Assembly (NCBI RefSeq): GCF_009858335.1
Contig: NZ_VMSE01000002.1
Location: 124,001 to 188,000, forward strand
Length of the DNA stretch: 64,000 nt
DNA from: Methylovorus glucosotrophus
GTDB lineage: Bacteria; Pseudomonadota; Gammaproteobacteria; Burkholderiales; Methylophilaceae
Reading direction: 5' to 3'
Both the position numbers and the translations under genes were made by a program. Positions 35,101-44,753 of the stretch are shown piece after piece. Numbering within the stretch: position 1 is the first letter of the stretch; every line of letters starts with the position of its first letter. The notes beneath the pieces were generated by a model. That model ran no database searches, had not been told where the DNA came from, and worked only from the letters and a program-made list of their open reading frames with translations.

Positions 35101-36645
35101 ATGCTTGACGATACACTCAAAACTCAACTTCAGACCTATTTGGGCATGCTGCGTCAGCCTATCCGGCTGATTGCTTCACTCGATGAGAGTGAAAAAGCCG
35201 CTGAAATGCGTGAGCTGCTGCAAGACATTGCCGCGCTGTCAGACAAGGTCAGCCTGGACCTGGCAGGCAGTGATGCCCGCAAGCCTTCGTTCGTGATTGC
35301 ACGTGAAGGTGAGACCAGTGGCGTGCGCTTTGCTGCCATTCCGCTGGGCCATGAGTTTACGTCGCTGGTGCTGGCCTTGTTGTGGACCGGCGGTCACCCA
35401 CCCAAGGTGGAAGCCGATGTGATTGAACAGATCAAGGCGCTGGATGGCGATTTCCGCTTTGAGGTGTACATGAGCCTGTCCTGCCATAACTGCCCGGACG
35501 TGGTGCAGGCAACGGCATTGATGGCCATTCTCAACCCCAAGGTGCAAACCACCGTGATTGATGGTGCCTTGTATCAGGATGAAGTAAATGGTCGCAACAT
35601 CATGGCCGTCCCCACCACCTACATGAACGGTGAGCCATTTGGCTCGGGCCGCATGACGGTTGAAGAGATGCTGACCAAGCTCGATACCGGGGCTGAGGCA
35701 CGCGAAGCGGCCAAACTGGACCAGAAGGCGCCTTATGATGTGCTGATCGTAGGCGGTGGACCTGCGGGCGCTTCGGCCGCTATCTATGCCGCGCGTAAAG
35801 GCATACGTACCGGTATCGTGGCCGAGCGTTTTGGTGGTCAGGTGATGGATACCCTGGGCATCGAAAACTTCATCTCGGTGAAGGAAACCGAAGGGCCCAA
35901 GCTGGTGGCCGCACTCGAAGAGCATGTGCGTAGCTACGATGTCGACATCATCAACCTGCAACGCGCCGAGTCGATTACGCGCGGCGAACTGGTTGAGGTG
36001 AAGCTGGCAGGTGGCGCAACGCTCAAGAGCAAGGCGGTGATTGCGGCGACCGGTGCCCGGTGGCGCGAGCTGAATGTGCCTGGCGAGAGGGAGTACCGCG
36101 GCAAGGGCGTGGCGTATTGCCCACACTGCGATGGTCCTTTGTTCAAGGGCAAGCGCGTCGCCGTGATTGGCGGCGGTAATTCAGGCGTAGAGGCAGCGAT
36201 TGATCTGGCCGGTTTTGTTGGCCATGTCACCCTGATTGAATACGACACCAAGTTGCGTGCGGATGCCGTGTTGCAGAACAAGTTGTTCAGCTTGCCCAAT
36301 GTGACTGTGATCATTAACGCGCAAACGACCGAAGTAACCGGCGATTCCCAAAAGGTCAATGGTTTGGTGTACAAGGACCGCGCCACAAGCGTGGATCATC
36401 ATCTGGAACTGGAAGGTGTCTTTGTACAAATCGGTCTCTTGCCGAATACCGACTGGCTCAAGGGCAGTGATGTCGAACTGAGCAAGTTTGGTGAGATCAA
36501 GGTGGATGCGCATGGGCAGACATCAATGGCAGGTGTGTTTGCGGCGGGGGATGTGACGACCGTGCCTTACAAGCAGATCATCATTGCCATGGGTGAAGGT
36601 TCCAAGGCTGCGCTGGGCGCATTTGATTACCTGATACGCCAGTAA
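35101..36645 (+). CDS. ahpF: Alkyl hydroperoxide reductase subunit F
   Basis: A 514-residue NAD(P)H-dependent flavoprotein that recycles AhpC. The N-terminal tandem thioredoxin-fold domain carries CHNC near 128-131 ([16 protein letters not shown]). The FAD motif is [21 protein letters not shown] near 215, the catalytic dithiol [15 protein letters not shown] near 342, the NAD motif [19 protein letters not shown], and [16 protein letters not shown] near 480. All three functional parts are complete. Confidence 0.97.
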   Translation: MLDDTLKTQLQTYLGMLRQPIRLIASLDESEKAAEMRELLQDIAALSDKVSLDLAGSDARKPSFVIAREGETSGVRFAAIPLGHEFTSLVLALLWTGGHPPKVEADVIEQIKALDGDFRFEVYMSLSCHNCPDVVQATALMAILNPKVQTTVIDGALYQDEVNGRNIMAVPTTYMNGEPFGSGRMTVEEMLTKLDTGAEAREAAKLDQKAPYDVLIVGGGPAGASAAIYAARKGIRTGIVAERFGGQVMDTLGIENFISVKETEGPKLVAALEEHVRSYDVDIINLQRAESITRGELVEVKLAGGATLKSKAVIAATGARWRELNVPGEREYRGKGVAYCPHCDGPLFKGKRVAVIGGGNSGVEAAIDLAGFVGHVTLIEYDTKLRADAVLQNKLFSLPNVTVIINAQTTEVTGDSQKVNGLVYKDRATSVDHHLELEGVFVQIGLLPNTDWLKGSDVELSKFGEIKVDAHGQTSMAGVFAAGDVTTVPYKQIIIAMGEGSKAALGAFDYLIRQ

Positions 36646-36694
36646 GCGTCACGCTGTACTTCCTTTTATGACAATCTCGGTTGCCATAAAAGGC

Positions 36695-36746
36695 CAGGGC
36701 CAGTGTTCTTTCCCGGGTAGGGGAGAACACTGGCCCTGAATTTTTT
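36695..36746 (+). terminator. Strong terminator after ahpF
   Basis: A 15-bp perfect stem, CAGGGCCAGTGTTCT (36695-36709) with AGAACACTGGCCCTG (36724-36738), around a GC-rich 14-nt loop, followed by AATTTTTT. Confidence 0.92.
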
Positions 36747-36785
36747 GGTTTTGCCGTTGTTACAGATCAAGCATTTTTGAGGTTT

Positions 36786-37067
36786 TTAAATGGCTTGAGA
36801 GATCACAAACGATGGGTATTGGTCAAAGAAGGTGACTCTGACGTTGAAACCCAGATCACGGGCCCGTTGTGCGAGCAGCGTGAAAATGTGCAGTTCATTC
36901 TTCAGCGGGATCAGGAACACATTGTCGGCAAATGCCTGGGTAGACTCCGACTTGTGCTGCTCCTTGTTCAGCTGAATGATGTTTTGACTGCTGGTGATGA
37001 AGGTTACCCAATTCTTGTTTTCATGATTGGGGTTCGGCCGGTCTACGATCAATAGTGCTGAGTGCAT
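36786..37067 (-). CDS. Hypothetical 93-residue protein
   Basis: A small soluble-looking protein preceded by an excellent ribosome-binding site (GAGGAGATATAAA then ATG), which is the main reason to accept it. The sequence (HENKNWVTFITSSQNIIQLN, then DLGFNVRVTFFDQYPSFVI) shows no signal peptide, membrane helix or motif I recognise. It is isolated on the minus strand between the ahpF terminator and hda, with 150 bp of AT-rich sequence upstream. It could be a lineage-specific gene. Confidence 0.65.
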   Translation of the reverse strand: MHSALLIVDRPNPNHENKNWVTFITSSQNIIQLNKEQHKSESTQAFADNVFLIPLKNELHIFTLLAQRARDLGFNVRVTFFDQYPSFVISQAI

Positions 37068-37217
37068 TTTATATCTCCTCGTTTTTATAAAAGACCTACA
37101 GTTTCCGTACTTAAAAAATCAAAAACCGTGAAACTAGCATTACAGGTCTCTACAAGAAAATCAATACTCGCAAGATGGATATAGCTTTAAATTTTTATGA
37201 TTTTGCTGCCGAGGCCG

Positions 37218-37832
37218 TCATGACAGGCTTAGCAGCTGACGTAACAAAGGCAGTGTGACCGGGCGTTTGTAGCTGAGTGACCATTCATCCAGAGCATCCA
37301 GCGTGGAAACCAGGGTGGGCAGATCACGACGCAAGTGGCGCAGGCAATAATCCAGCACTTCATCCGGCAAGCGCATGCCACGGGCTGCTGCATGCTGGCG
37401 CAATGCCAGCGCTTTTTCTTCATCGCTAAGCGGATGCAGCTGGTAGCTGAGGCCCCACGCCAGGCGGGTGGCCAAGTCCTCCCGCAGCTGCATGGCGGTT
37501 GGCGCGGCGATGCCTGCCGCTACCAGCACGCCTTCGCCAGCGCGCAGGTGGTTATAGCTGTCAAACAAGGCAATCTGCTCTTCATTGCTGAGCAGGTGAA
37601 CATCATCGGCGCAGATCACGTGCACGCCCAAGGCTTCGCCCGCACGGTTGCAGGCATGCAGCAGATGACTCTTGCCGCTGCCGGTTTCACCCCACAGGTA
37701 GATAAAGCGTTGCGCACTTTGCCCTTCCAGCGCGGCGCGCAGGCTATGCAGGGCCTCGGCATTGCGGCCTGGGACAAAATTGTCCAGGCTGGGCAAAGCC
37801 GATGGTTGAATGTCGAGCAGTAACTGTTTCAT
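37218..37832 (-). CDS. hda: DnaA regulatory inactivator Hda
   Basis: A DnaA-like AAA+ protein that, with the beta clamp, stimulates hydrolysis of ATP on DnaA after initiation. The 204 residues begin MKQLLLDIQPSALPSLDNFVPG; the clamp-binding QLLLDI is at the very N-terminus. Walker A is LWGETGSGKSHLLHA near 45, and VICADDVHLL and the sensor region follow. The start is ATG 37832; the frame extends five codons upstream. It lies 53 bp downstream of the permease gene, a conserved pairing in betaproteobacteria with purM diverging. Confidence 0.94.
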   Translation of the reverse strand: MKQLLLDIQPSALPSLDNFVPGRNAEALHSLRAALEGQSAQRFIYLWGETGSGKSHLLHACNRAGEALGVHVICADDVHLLSNEEQIALFDSYNHLRAGEGVLVAAGIAAPTAMQLREDLATRLAWGLSYQLHPLSDEEKALALRQHAAARGMRLPDEVLDYCLRHLRRDLPTLVSTLDALDEWSLSYKRPVTLPLLRQLLSLS

Positions 37833-37885
37833 GGCATATAGCCGCAAAGCGGCAAGAGTGGGGCCTGCATTTTATGTGAACCTGA

Positions 37886-38965
37886 TTAATGCAGGTAGAT
37901 ATCGCTATTGAGATAAGCGCGTTTGGCATGGCGCAGGCCAACGGCAATCGCGGCGCTGACAGGCAGCGCCAGCAAAATACCGGTAAAGCCGAACAGCTGG
38001 CCACCAGCCAGCAAGGCAAAAATCACCATGACCGGGTGCAGGCCGATACGGTCACCGACCAGCCAGGGCGTGAGCCACATGCTCTCCAGCATCTGGCCGA
38101 TACCAAATACCGCGATGACAGGAACATACTGGGCGAAGGTGGTGAATTGCAATACCGAAGCCAGTGCCGCGAGCAGCATGCCAGTGCCGATGCCCAGGTA
38201 AGGCACAAAGCCAAGCAAGCCTGCAATCAAACCGATGGGCAGCGCGAGCTCCAGTCCGGAAAGCCAGAGGCCGGTGGCGTAAAATGCGCTCATCAACAGC
38301 ATGACGGATAATTGCCCGCGTAAAAATTCTGCCAGCATCATGTCGACTTCACGGGCAATCTCTACGGTTTTGGCATACCAGCGACGTGGCAGCAATTGAT
38401 CGAAGCGGTTGAGAATGTCGTGCCAGTCGCGCAGCAGGTAAAACAGCACAATCGGGATCAGCACCAGATTCGCCAGCCAGGCGAACAGCGCCAGCCCGTG
38501 ATCGCTCAGTGCCAGCAAGAATTTGCCAACGAAATCACTGGCGGATTTCCAATTATTGGTAATCACCTGCTGCACCTTGGTGGCGTCAATATCGATCGCC
38601 ACGCCGAAGTGCTGCAACAGCCAGGGCTCAATGCGCGTACGCAAGCCGGTAATGTAGGTCGGCAGCTTTTCCATGATCAGCATGAATTCTTTCTGCATCA
38701 TGGGGATCACGATCAGCAGCAGGATGCAGATAATGGCGATCAGCATCAGCATGACCAGTAATGAGGCGACGGTCCGCCCCAAGGTGAACTGCCAGAGGCG
38801 CACCTGCGCCAGTCTGTCGACCAGCGGATTGCAGATATAGGCGAAAATGGCGGCAATCAGAAACGGCGCCATGATGGGCAGCAGCAGATATACCACCAGC
38901 AGGAACAGGCCGCCGAGCAGAATCACGCGGTAATCAGGCAACAGGTTTTCTCGTTTGGCGGTCAT
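37886..38965 (-). CDS. AI-2E/PerM-family transporter
   Basis: A 359-residue protein of the AI-2 exporter (TqsA/PerM) superfamily: two pairs of N-terminal helices (about 15-80), a long polar region (85-150), then the core helices with [15 protein letters not shown] and [18 protein letters not shown], ending [22 protein letters not shown]. Substrates of this family are mostly unknown. It diverges from purM (58 bp) and precedes hda, the standard purM-perM-hda neighbourhood. Confidence 0.92.
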   Translation of the reverse strand: MTAKRENLLPDYRVILLGGLFLLVVYLLLPIMAPFLIAAIFAYICNPLVDRLAQVRLWQFTLGRTVASLLVMLMLIAIICILLLIVIPMMQKEFMLIMEKLPTYITGLRTRIEPWLLQHFGVAIDIDATKVQQVITNNWKSASDFVGKFLLALSDHGLALFAWLANLVLIPIVLFYLLRDWHDILNRFDQLLPRRWYAKTVEIAREVDMMLAEFLRGQLSVMLLMSAFYATGLWLSGLELALPIGLIAGLLGFVPYLGIGTGMLLAALASVLQFTTFAQYVPVIAVFGIGQMLESMWLTPWLVGDRIGLHPVMVIFALLAGGQLFGFTGILLALPVSAAIAVGLRHAKRAYLNSDIYLH

Positions 38966-39023
38966 TTCGGGTAAAATTATATTTAATTACTGTAATTTAT
39001 CTTGTGGAAAGCGAGAACTCAAC

Positions 39024-40085
39024 TTGAATTCTGATCAAACCAACGGCGGTGCCGCACCAACTTCAATGAGCTATCGCGACGCCGGTGTCGATATCGAAGC
39101 CGGCGATGCGCTGGTCGAGGAGATCAAACCGTTTGCCAAGCGTACCATGCGCCCCGAGGTTTTGGGCGGAATTGGCGGATTCGGCTCGCTGTTCGAAGTC
39201 CCGAAAAAATTCAAAAACCCCGTGCTGGTTTCCGGTACGGATGGTGTGGGCACCAAGCTCAAGCTGGCATTTCAGCTGAACAAACACGACACCGTGGGTA
39301 TTGATCTGGTGGCCATGAGCGTGAACGATATTCTGGTGCAGGGCGCTGAGCCCCTGTTTTTCCTGGATTACTTTGCCTGTGGCAAGCTCGAAGTTGGCGT
39401 GGCTGCCCAGGTGATCAAGGGCATCGCGCTGGGCTGTGAGCAGTCCGGCTGTGCGCTGGTTGGCGGCGAAACCGCTGAAATGCCTGGCATGTATCCCGCC
39501 GGTGAATATGACCTTGCCGGCTTTGCCGTCGGTGCAGTCGACAAGGAAGCCATTATTGACGGTACTACCATTGCGGCGGGTGACGTCGTGCTAGGTCTGG
39601 CATCCAGTGGTGCGCATTCCAACGGTTACTCGCTGATCCGCAAGCTGATCGAGAAATCCGGCATTGATATGGATAGCGATTTCCATGGCAAGCCCTTCCG
39701 CGATGTGGTGATGGCGCCTACCCGTATTTATGTCAAATCCCTGCTCAAGTTGCTGGCTGCCATGCCGGTCAAGGGCATGGCCCACATTACCGGTGGCGGC
39801 ATCACGGAAAATATTCCGCGCGTATTGCCTGCCGGCCTGACCGCTGAAGTCCGCCGCGATAGCTGGACGCTGCCGCCTCTATTTCAATGGCTGCAGGCGC
39901 AAGGCAACGTGGCCGATGACGAGATGTACCGTACGTTTAACTGCGGTATCGGCATGGTGGTGATTGTGTCCGCTGCGCAAGCAGCAGAAGCCATCAAGCT
40001 ACTGACAGAGGCTGGCGAGCAGGTGTGGCAGATTGGCCAGATTCGCGCCCAGCAGTCGGGTGAAGCCCCTACGGTCGTGGTGTAA
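39024..40085 (+). CDS. purM: Phosphoribosylformylglycinamidine cyclo-ligase
   Basis: AIR synthetase, the fifth step of purine synthesis. Motifs: [22 protein letters not shown] near 15, [18 protein letters not shown] near 43, [15 protein letters not shown] near 67, [24 protein letters not shown] near 150 and a C-terminal [13 protein letters not shown] [11 protein letters not shown]. Start: TTG 39024, behind GGAAAGCGAG, gives 353 residues; ATG 39066 gives 339. The E. coli enzyme has 345. purN, often next to it, is absent here. Confidence 0.95.
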   Translation: MNSDQTNGGAAPTSMSYRDAGVDIEAGDALVEEIKPFAKRTMRPEVLGGIGGFGSLFEVPKKFKNPVLVSGTDGVGTKLKLAFQLNKHDTVGIDLVAMSVNDILVQGAEPLFFLDYFACGKLEVGVAAQVIKGIALGCEQSGCALVGGETAEMPGMYPAGEYDLAGFAVGAVDKEAIIDGTTIAAGDVVLGLASSGAHSNGYSLIRKLIEKSGIDMDSDFHGKPFRDVVMAPTRIYVKSLLKLLAAMPVKGMAHITGGGITENIPRVLPAGLTAEVRRDSWTLPPLFQWLQAQGNVADDEMYRTFNCGIGMVVIVSAAQAAEAIKLLTEAGEQVWQIGQIRAQQSGEAPTVVV

Positions 40086-40146
40086 TTGCCGGAACGAAAA
40101 GCAGCGACTATCGTCAGATGGACATCGCCTACCTCAACTAGACATC

Positions 40147-40851
40147 ATGCGCTCTCTTTCATTACGCCATTTCATGTTCACTGCGGGTTTACTGCTGGCC
40201 GCCTCGGTCGTGCATGCGGCTCCGCGCCAGGTGGAGCTGGTCTATGAGGCCACCCGCAACGGTCAGCCATTTGCCACGGTGACCGAGACCTTCAAGCAAG
40301 AAAATGGCCGCTACCGCATAGAAAGCGTGACACAGGGCATAGGGGTGTATGCCTTGTTTGGCAAGCGTCGCCTGTTGAGCGAAGGCGAAGTGACCGAGCA
40401 GGGGCTCAAGCCCAGCCATTTTGAACTGCATCAAGGTGACAATGATAAAAAATCCTTGCTGACAGATTTCGACTGGGCGCAGAACCAGCTCAATATGCAG
40501 GTGAAGGGCAAGACCGTTACCGCGCCGCTTGAGCCAGGTGCCCAGGATCTTGCCAGCTTCATTTACCAGTTCATGTTCCGTCCTCCAGTGGGTGAGGATG
40601 TGAATATGCCGGTGACGACGGGCAAAAAGCTGCGCAGTTATCACTACCGGGTGACGGAGCGCGATGTCCCGCTTGATCTGCCTGGCGGCCATTTCAAGAC
40701 GCTGCATCTGGTCGATGCCACGCCGGAGGGCGAGGACGGCAAGGAATTCTGGCTGGCGACGGATCGTCATCACCTGCCGGTCCGTCTGGAAATGCGCGAT
40801 GACAAAGGTGCCAAAATCGAGCAGATTCTGACCAGCGTGCATGCGGAATAA
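40147..40851 (+). CDS. DUF3108 exported protein (first copy)
   Basis: A 234-residue protein with a signal peptide (about 1-25, ending SVVHAA), then the DUF3108 fold (ELVYEATRNGQPFATVTETFKQENGRYRI given in part; QGLKPSHFEL, PGAQDLASFIYQFMFRP, TLHLVDATPEG, FWLATDRHHLPVRLEM). It probably acts in the periplasm. The frame opens upstream within purM; ATG 40147 gives the signal peptide. It overlaps the next gene, a paralogue, by 11 bases. Function is unknown. Confidence 0.85.
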   Translation: MRSLSLRHFMFTAGLLLAASVVHAAPRQVELVYEATRNGQPFATVTETFKQENGRYRIESVTQGIGVYALFGKRRLLSEGEVTEQGLKPSHFELHQGDNDKKSLLTDFDWAQNQLNMQVKGKTVTAPLEPGAQDLASFIYQFMFRPPVGEDVNMPVTTGKKLRSYHYRVTERDVPLDLPGGHFKTLHLVDATPEGEDGKEFWLATDRHHLPVRLEMRDDKGAKIEQILTSVHAE

Positions 40852-41875
40852 GCAAGACGAGCCTCAGCGCAAGTATTACCTCCGCTATGCCCTGGCCCTG
40901 CTGATTTCATTGCTGTTGCATGCGGTGTTGCTGGGAGGGCTGGATCTCAGGCTACCAGATTTGCCTTCTGCCCCCAGCACCATGCAGGTTGAGATGATGC
41001 CTGCAACGTTGCCCAAACCATTGCCCCCGGCTATCAAGCCCAAACCCAAAAAAGCGGCTCCGGCAGCCGTGCCGGCGACCCCGCAGGATGCTGCGCCCAC
41101 TGTGGAGGCGCCAGCAGAGACTGCTTCATCAACACTTGCGGAGGCTGGTGATGCCGCTACCCCCGTACTCGAGGAAAACGAACCACCGGAAGAAGTGACC
41201 GAGGCCCTGCCAGGGCCTTCCAAGCCTGATCCGGTGAATTACGTGGAAATGGAGTACGAGGTCAAGCGTGGTGGTCAGGCTGGCACCTTGGGCCGTACCC
41301 ATGTGCTTTTCAAGGTGCATGACGAAAATCGCTATACCCTAACCAGCGAAACCGAAGCGCAGGGCCTGGCATCGCTGTTTATCTCAGGCAAACTGGTGCA
41401 GCGCAGTGAAGGCCTGGTGACGGAACACGGCTTGCAGCCGCAGCATTTTTTTTATCAGTATGGCAACAACGAAGCCAAGGCCCAACGTGCCGAACTGGAC
41501 TGGGATAACCATACGATTGCCATGCAAAGCAGCAAGGGACTGGTGACGCAGGCCCTGCCAGCGGGCACGCAGGACTTGCTGAGTTTCATGTACCAATACA
41601 TGTATCAGGATCCGCTGGCCCAGATGCAGGTGGCAGTCACCAATGGCAAGCGCCTGCGGACATACAGCTATAGTTTTGAAGGGGAAGAGCAGGTGCAGAC
41701 CCGCATGGGCGAGATACGTGCTCTCCATATTGCAAAATCCACTGGTAACGAAAAGACCGAGTTGTGGCTGGCGGTCGATTATCGTTACCTGCCTATTAAA
41801 ATACGTAAAACAGACGAGGACGGTACAGTGCTTGAGCAGATTATGACCAGGCTGAATACCGATATCATGAAATGA
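40841..41875 (+). CDS. DUF3108 protein with TonB-like Pro-rich linker (second copy)
   Basis: A 344-residue protein: a basic start, one membrane helix near 16-34, a Pro/Ala/Lys-rich periplasm-spanning linker near 50-125 (PKPLPPAIKPKPKKAAPAA), then a DUF3108 domain from about 130 that aligns along its length with the preceding gene (EHGLQPQHF, LPAGTQDLLSFMYQYMY, LWLAVDYRYLPIKI). The tandem arrangement points to duplication. It overlaps the next gene by 4 bases (ATGA). Confidence 0.82.
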   Translation: MRNKQDEPQRKYYLRYALALLISLLLHAVLLGGLDLRLPDLPSAPSTMQVEMMPATLPKPLPPAIKPKPKKAAPAAVPATPQDAAPTVEAPAETASSTLAEAGDAATPVLEENEPPEEVTEALPGPSKPDPVNYVEMEYEVKRGGQAGTLGRTHVLFKVHDENRYTLTSETEAQGLASLFISGKLVQRSEGLVTEHGLQPQHFFYQYGNNEAKAQRAELDWDNHTIAMQSSKGLVTQALPAGTQDLLSFMYQYMYQDPLAQMQVAVTNGKRLRTYSYSFEGEEQVQTRMGEIRALHIAKSTGNEKTELWLAVDYRYLPIKIRKTDEDGTVLEQIMTRLNTDIMK

Positions 41876-43170
41876 AAAACATCCATCCCCAATTACTTCG
41901 CTTTGCAGGTACTGCGCTCGCTGACATCCTCGCGGGCACCGGTCCGGCCGATGCCGTGCTGGGCTCTTTTTTCCGTAATAACCGCGAGTTGGGTACCAAG
42001 GAAAGAGCCTTTGTCGCTGAGTCCGTGTATGGCGTGTTGCGCCGCAAGCGCCTGCTATCCTACCTTGCCGATGGCGATGATCCGCGCAAGCTGCTGGTGG
42101 CCTGGCTGGTGCGTGTGCAGGGCATGAGCCTGCGCGATCTGGAAGACACGCTCAACACCCAGCAGAAAGAGTGGGCACAGGAGATCAAGGCTAAAAGTAC
42201 CGACAATCTCAGCCTGGCCATTCAGGCCGATATGCCGGATTGGTTATGGGAAAAACTCAGCGCCCAATATGGCGATGAGCAGGCACTCACTATTGCTCGC
42301 AGCATGCAGCAGCAAGCTATGATGGATTTGCGCGTGAATACCATCAAAGCCACGCGCGAAGACGTGCTGGCCAAATTCATCAGCGAAAATACCCAGCTGA
42401 ACCAGGACACCATTGTCCCGACTCCGCTGTCACCGACGGGAATACGTCTGCCGCAGCGCCTCAACATCAGCCGGCATATTCTGTTTACCGAAGGCAAGGT
42501 GGAAGTGCAGGATGAAGGCAGTCAGCTGCTCGCACATCTGGTAGCGCCACGTCGTGGCGAGATGATTGCCGATCTCTGCGCAGGCGCGGGTGGCAAGACG
42601 CTTGCCATGGGCGCACTGATGCGCAATACCGGTCGCCTGTATGCATTTGATATATCCGAAAAACGCCTGACCAATCTGGGCCAGCGCCTCAAGCGCTCGG
42701 GCTTGTCCAACCTGCATAGCCAGCTGATCAGCAGCGAGCAGGATGCCAAATTGAAGCGCCTGAACGGCAAGTTTAACCGCGTGCTGGTGGATGCGCCTTG
42801 TAGCGGCCTGGGTACCTTGCGTCGCAACCCGGACCTCAAATGGCGGCAAACCCCGCAGGACGTGCTGGAACTCACCGGCAAGCAAACCTCTATTCTGGCG
42901 CGTGCTGCCAAGCTGGTAAAAGCGGGCGGCCGCCTGATTTACGCCACCTGCAGCCTGCTCTCGGATGAAAACGAAGCCATTGCCGATGCATTCCTGGCTG
43001 CGCACCCTGATTTCAAGCTGATTCCTGCCAACGAGGTTTTGGCGCAACAGCAGATTCCGGTCGATACCGGGGAGTACTTGAAGCTGTTGCCGCACTTGCA
43101 CCAGACCGATGGCTTCTTTGCTGCGGTGTTCGAAAAGGCGGCGGCGAGTTCGGAACCTCCCTCCGCCTGA
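41872..43170 (+). CDS. RsmB/NOP-family rRNA or tRNA m5C methyltransferase (second paralogue)
   Basis: A 432-residue methyltransferase. The SAM motif is IADLCAGAGGKTLAMGALM near 230, motif IV is VLVDAPCSGLGTLRRNPDLKW near 305 and motif VI is IYATCSLLSDENEAIADAF near 355, so both catalytic cysteines are present. The N-terminal 140 residues are helical but not clearly NusB-like, which separates it from the genuine RsmB at 7.0 kb. The target is unknown. It is translationally coupled to the upstream DUF3108 gene. Confidence 0.87.
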   Translation: MKNIHPQLLRFAGTALADILAGTGPADAVLGSFFRNNRELGTKERAFVAESVYGVLRRKRLLSYLADGDDPRKLLVAWLVRVQGMSLRDLEDTLNTQQKEWAQEIKAKSTDNLSLAIQADMPDWLWEKLSAQYGDEQALTIARSMQQQAMMDLRVNTIKATREDVLAKFISENTQLNQDTIVPTPLSPTGIRLPQRLNISRHILFTEGKVEVQDEGSQLLAHLVAPRRGEMIADLCAGAGGKTLAMGALMRNTGRLYAFDISEKRLTNLGQRLKRSGLSNLHSQLISSEQDAKLKRLNGKFNRVLVDAPCSGLGTLRRNPDLKWRQTPQDVLELTGKQTSILARAAKLVKAGGRLIYATCSLLSDENEAIADAFLAAHPDFKLIPANEVLAQQQIPVDTGEYLKLLPHLHQTDGFFAAVFEKAAASSEPPSA

Positions 43171-43180
43171 TCTTGCTGGA

Positions 43181-43303
43181 GCGCTGATTCGGGTGGCATC
43201 GCGCATCCAATCAGCGCTAGGCAGAGTCAGGCCGCTACGGTAAAGTAATTTCATGCGGCTTTTGGCCGCATGTCTTTGTATCAACCCCTTAGCTGCCTGA
43301 CTC
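43181..43303 (+). other. Nested inverted repeats in the leader of the symporter gene
   Basis: Three pairs of arms: GCGCTGATT / AATCAGCGC (43181-43189, 43209-43217); GAGTCAGGC / GCCTGACTC (43224-43232, 43295-43303); and inside the last pair CATGCGGC / GCCGCATG (43252-43259, 43265-43272). The outer arm ends just before the GAGG ribosome-binding site and ATG 43314. The inner stem followed by TCTTTGT may act as terminator of the preceding operon. Confidence 0.55.
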
Positions 43304-43313
43304 CGAGGTTTCG

Positions 43314-44543
43314 ATGAAGCTTAGTCTTAACACCCAGATTTTTACTGGCGCCGCCATCGGCGTGCTTGTCGGCATGGGCATCAGCCCGCTCGCGCAGGAT
43401 AGCGAGCTGCGTGTGCAATCGCTGTATGCGCTTGGGCTCATCGGCAGTGTATTCATTGACCTGCTCAAGATGGTGTTGATCCCGCTGGTATTCACCTCGA
43501 TTGTGGTCGGGGTAGCCAATCTGCAAGCGCATCGTCAGGTACACCGGGTGTGGACCAGCACCTTGGGGTTTTTCATCCTGTCCATGGCGCTGGCCATCGC
43601 ACTTGCGTTAGCCGCGAGCAATATCTTCAAGCCGGGTGAGGGCATGCAACTGGCGATGTTCCAGGATGCCATGCAGAATTTCGAAGCTCACCGGCTGACC
43701 ATGCCCGAGTTTTTCAAGCAATTTCTGCATGAGCTGTTCATGAATCCGTTTGCCGCACTCGCCAATGGCAAGGTGCTGGCCGTGGTGATTTTTGCCCTGT
43801 TCATGGGGATCGCACTGGTGGTGGGCGGCGAGCGCTACCAGAACATACACAAGCTGTTGCAGGAAGCCCAGGAACTGGTCATGCGCATTGTCGGCTGGAT
43901 CATGCATCTGGCACCGCTGGGCATCATGGCCTTGCTGGCCCAACTGGTGGCCAATCAGGATCTGAGCCTGCTGCAGACCATGGGGAAATTTGTCACGCTC
44001 ATCGTGGCGACGACACTTATCCATGGTGTCATCATTCTGCCGCTGTTGCTCTACTTGGTCACTGGGGTAACCCCCTTGCGCTTCTGGCGTGGCGCGCGCG
44101 AGGCGCTGATTACCGCATTTGCCACCAGCTCAAGTTCGGCGACTTTGCCGGTGACCCTGCGCTGCGTGGAAAACAAGCTGCATGTAAAACCGGAGATCGC
44201 CGGGTTTGTGGTGCCGCTAGGCGCCGCCATCAATATGGACGGCACTGCCTTGTATGAAGCGGCTGCTGCCTTGTTTATTGCGCATTTGGCGGGCATCGAA
44301 CTGGGTACGGGCCAGCAGTTGGTGGTGTTTTTTACCGCCATGATTGCGGCCATGGGCGCACCTGGCATCCCCAGTGCAGGCATGGTAACCATGGTGATGG
44401 TGCTGCAGTCGGTAGGCTTGCCTGCGGAAGCCATCGCGATTTTGCTCCCGATAGATCGCTTGCTGGATACCTTGCGCACTACTGTCAATGTGGAAGGCGA
44501 CATGGTGGGCAGTCTGATTGTGCAGAAGTTGGTGCAACGCTAG
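43314..44543 (+). CDS. Dicarboxylate/amino acid:cation symporter (SDF family)
   Basis: A 409-residue secondary transporter with about eight membrane helices. The family signature is complete: the serine-rich hairpin AFATSSSSATLPVTLRC near 265, then FVVPLGAAINMDGTALYEAAAALFIA near 300 (the NMDGT cation and substrate site) and GAPGIPSAGMVTMVMVL near 345, ending with the PIDRLLDTLRTTVNVEGD helix near 380. Substrate is C4-dicarboxylate or glutamate, which the sequence alone does not decide. A structured leader precedes it and a hairpin terminator follows. Confidence 0.94.
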   Translation: MKLSLNTQIFTGAAIGVLVGMGISPLAQDSELRVQSLYALGLIGSVFIDLLKMVLIPLVFTSIVVGVANLQAHRQVHRVWTSTLGFFILSMALAIALALAASNIFKPGEGMQLAMFQDAMQNFEAHRLTMPEFFKQFLHELFMNPFAALANGKVLAVVIFALFMGIALVVGGERYQNIHKLLQEAQELVMRIVGWIMHLAPLGIMALLAQLVANQDLSLLQTMGKFVTLIVATTLIHGVIILPLLLYLVTGVTPLRFWRGAREALITAFATSSSSATLPVTLRCVENKLHVKPEIAGFVVPLGAAINMDGTALYEAAAALFIAHLAGIELGTGQQLVVFFTAMIAAMGAPGIPSAGMVTMVMVLQSVGLPAEAIAILLPIDRLLDTLRTTVNVEGDMVGSLIVQKLVQR

Positions 44544-44617
44544 GTTGCCCGTTTTTCTTGGGAGCCCATCTGTCCCACATGCACTTGCATGTAGGAACAT
44601 GGGACCTAGCCCGACGC

Positions 44618-44646
44618 ATGCCAGTCTTTCAAGGCTGGCATTTTTA
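44618..44646 (+). terminator. Terminator after the symporter gene
   Basis: ATGCCAG (44618-44624) pairs with CTGGCAT (44635-44641) around a 10-nt loop, followed by TTTTTA. A looser stem, TCCCA...TGGGA, lies at 44573-44605. Confidence 0.75.
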
Positions 44647-44658
44647 ACTGCTTTATAT

Positions 44659-44677
44659 GATAATAATTCTCATTAGC
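44659..44677 (+). promoter_or_regulatory. Fur-box-like site upstream of azurin
   Basis: GATAATAATTCTCATTAGC matches the 19-bp Fur consensus GATAATGATAATCATTATC at 15 of 19 positions, including both outer hexamer-like halves. It sits 76 bp before the azurin ATG and just after the terminator of the upstream gene, where a promoter is expected. Confidence 0.6.
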
Positions 44678-44753
44678 CAGCGATGTCCCGCAGAGAAAGC
44701 AGGGCTGTAAGCCAATATTTCCCTACTTTAGCTCAGTAAAAAGGACATTACCC

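Noticed and set aside
40086..40146. Remnant of purN between purM and DUF3108
   Set aside because: The 61-bp gap is too short and shows no PurN-like translation; purN is simply absent here.
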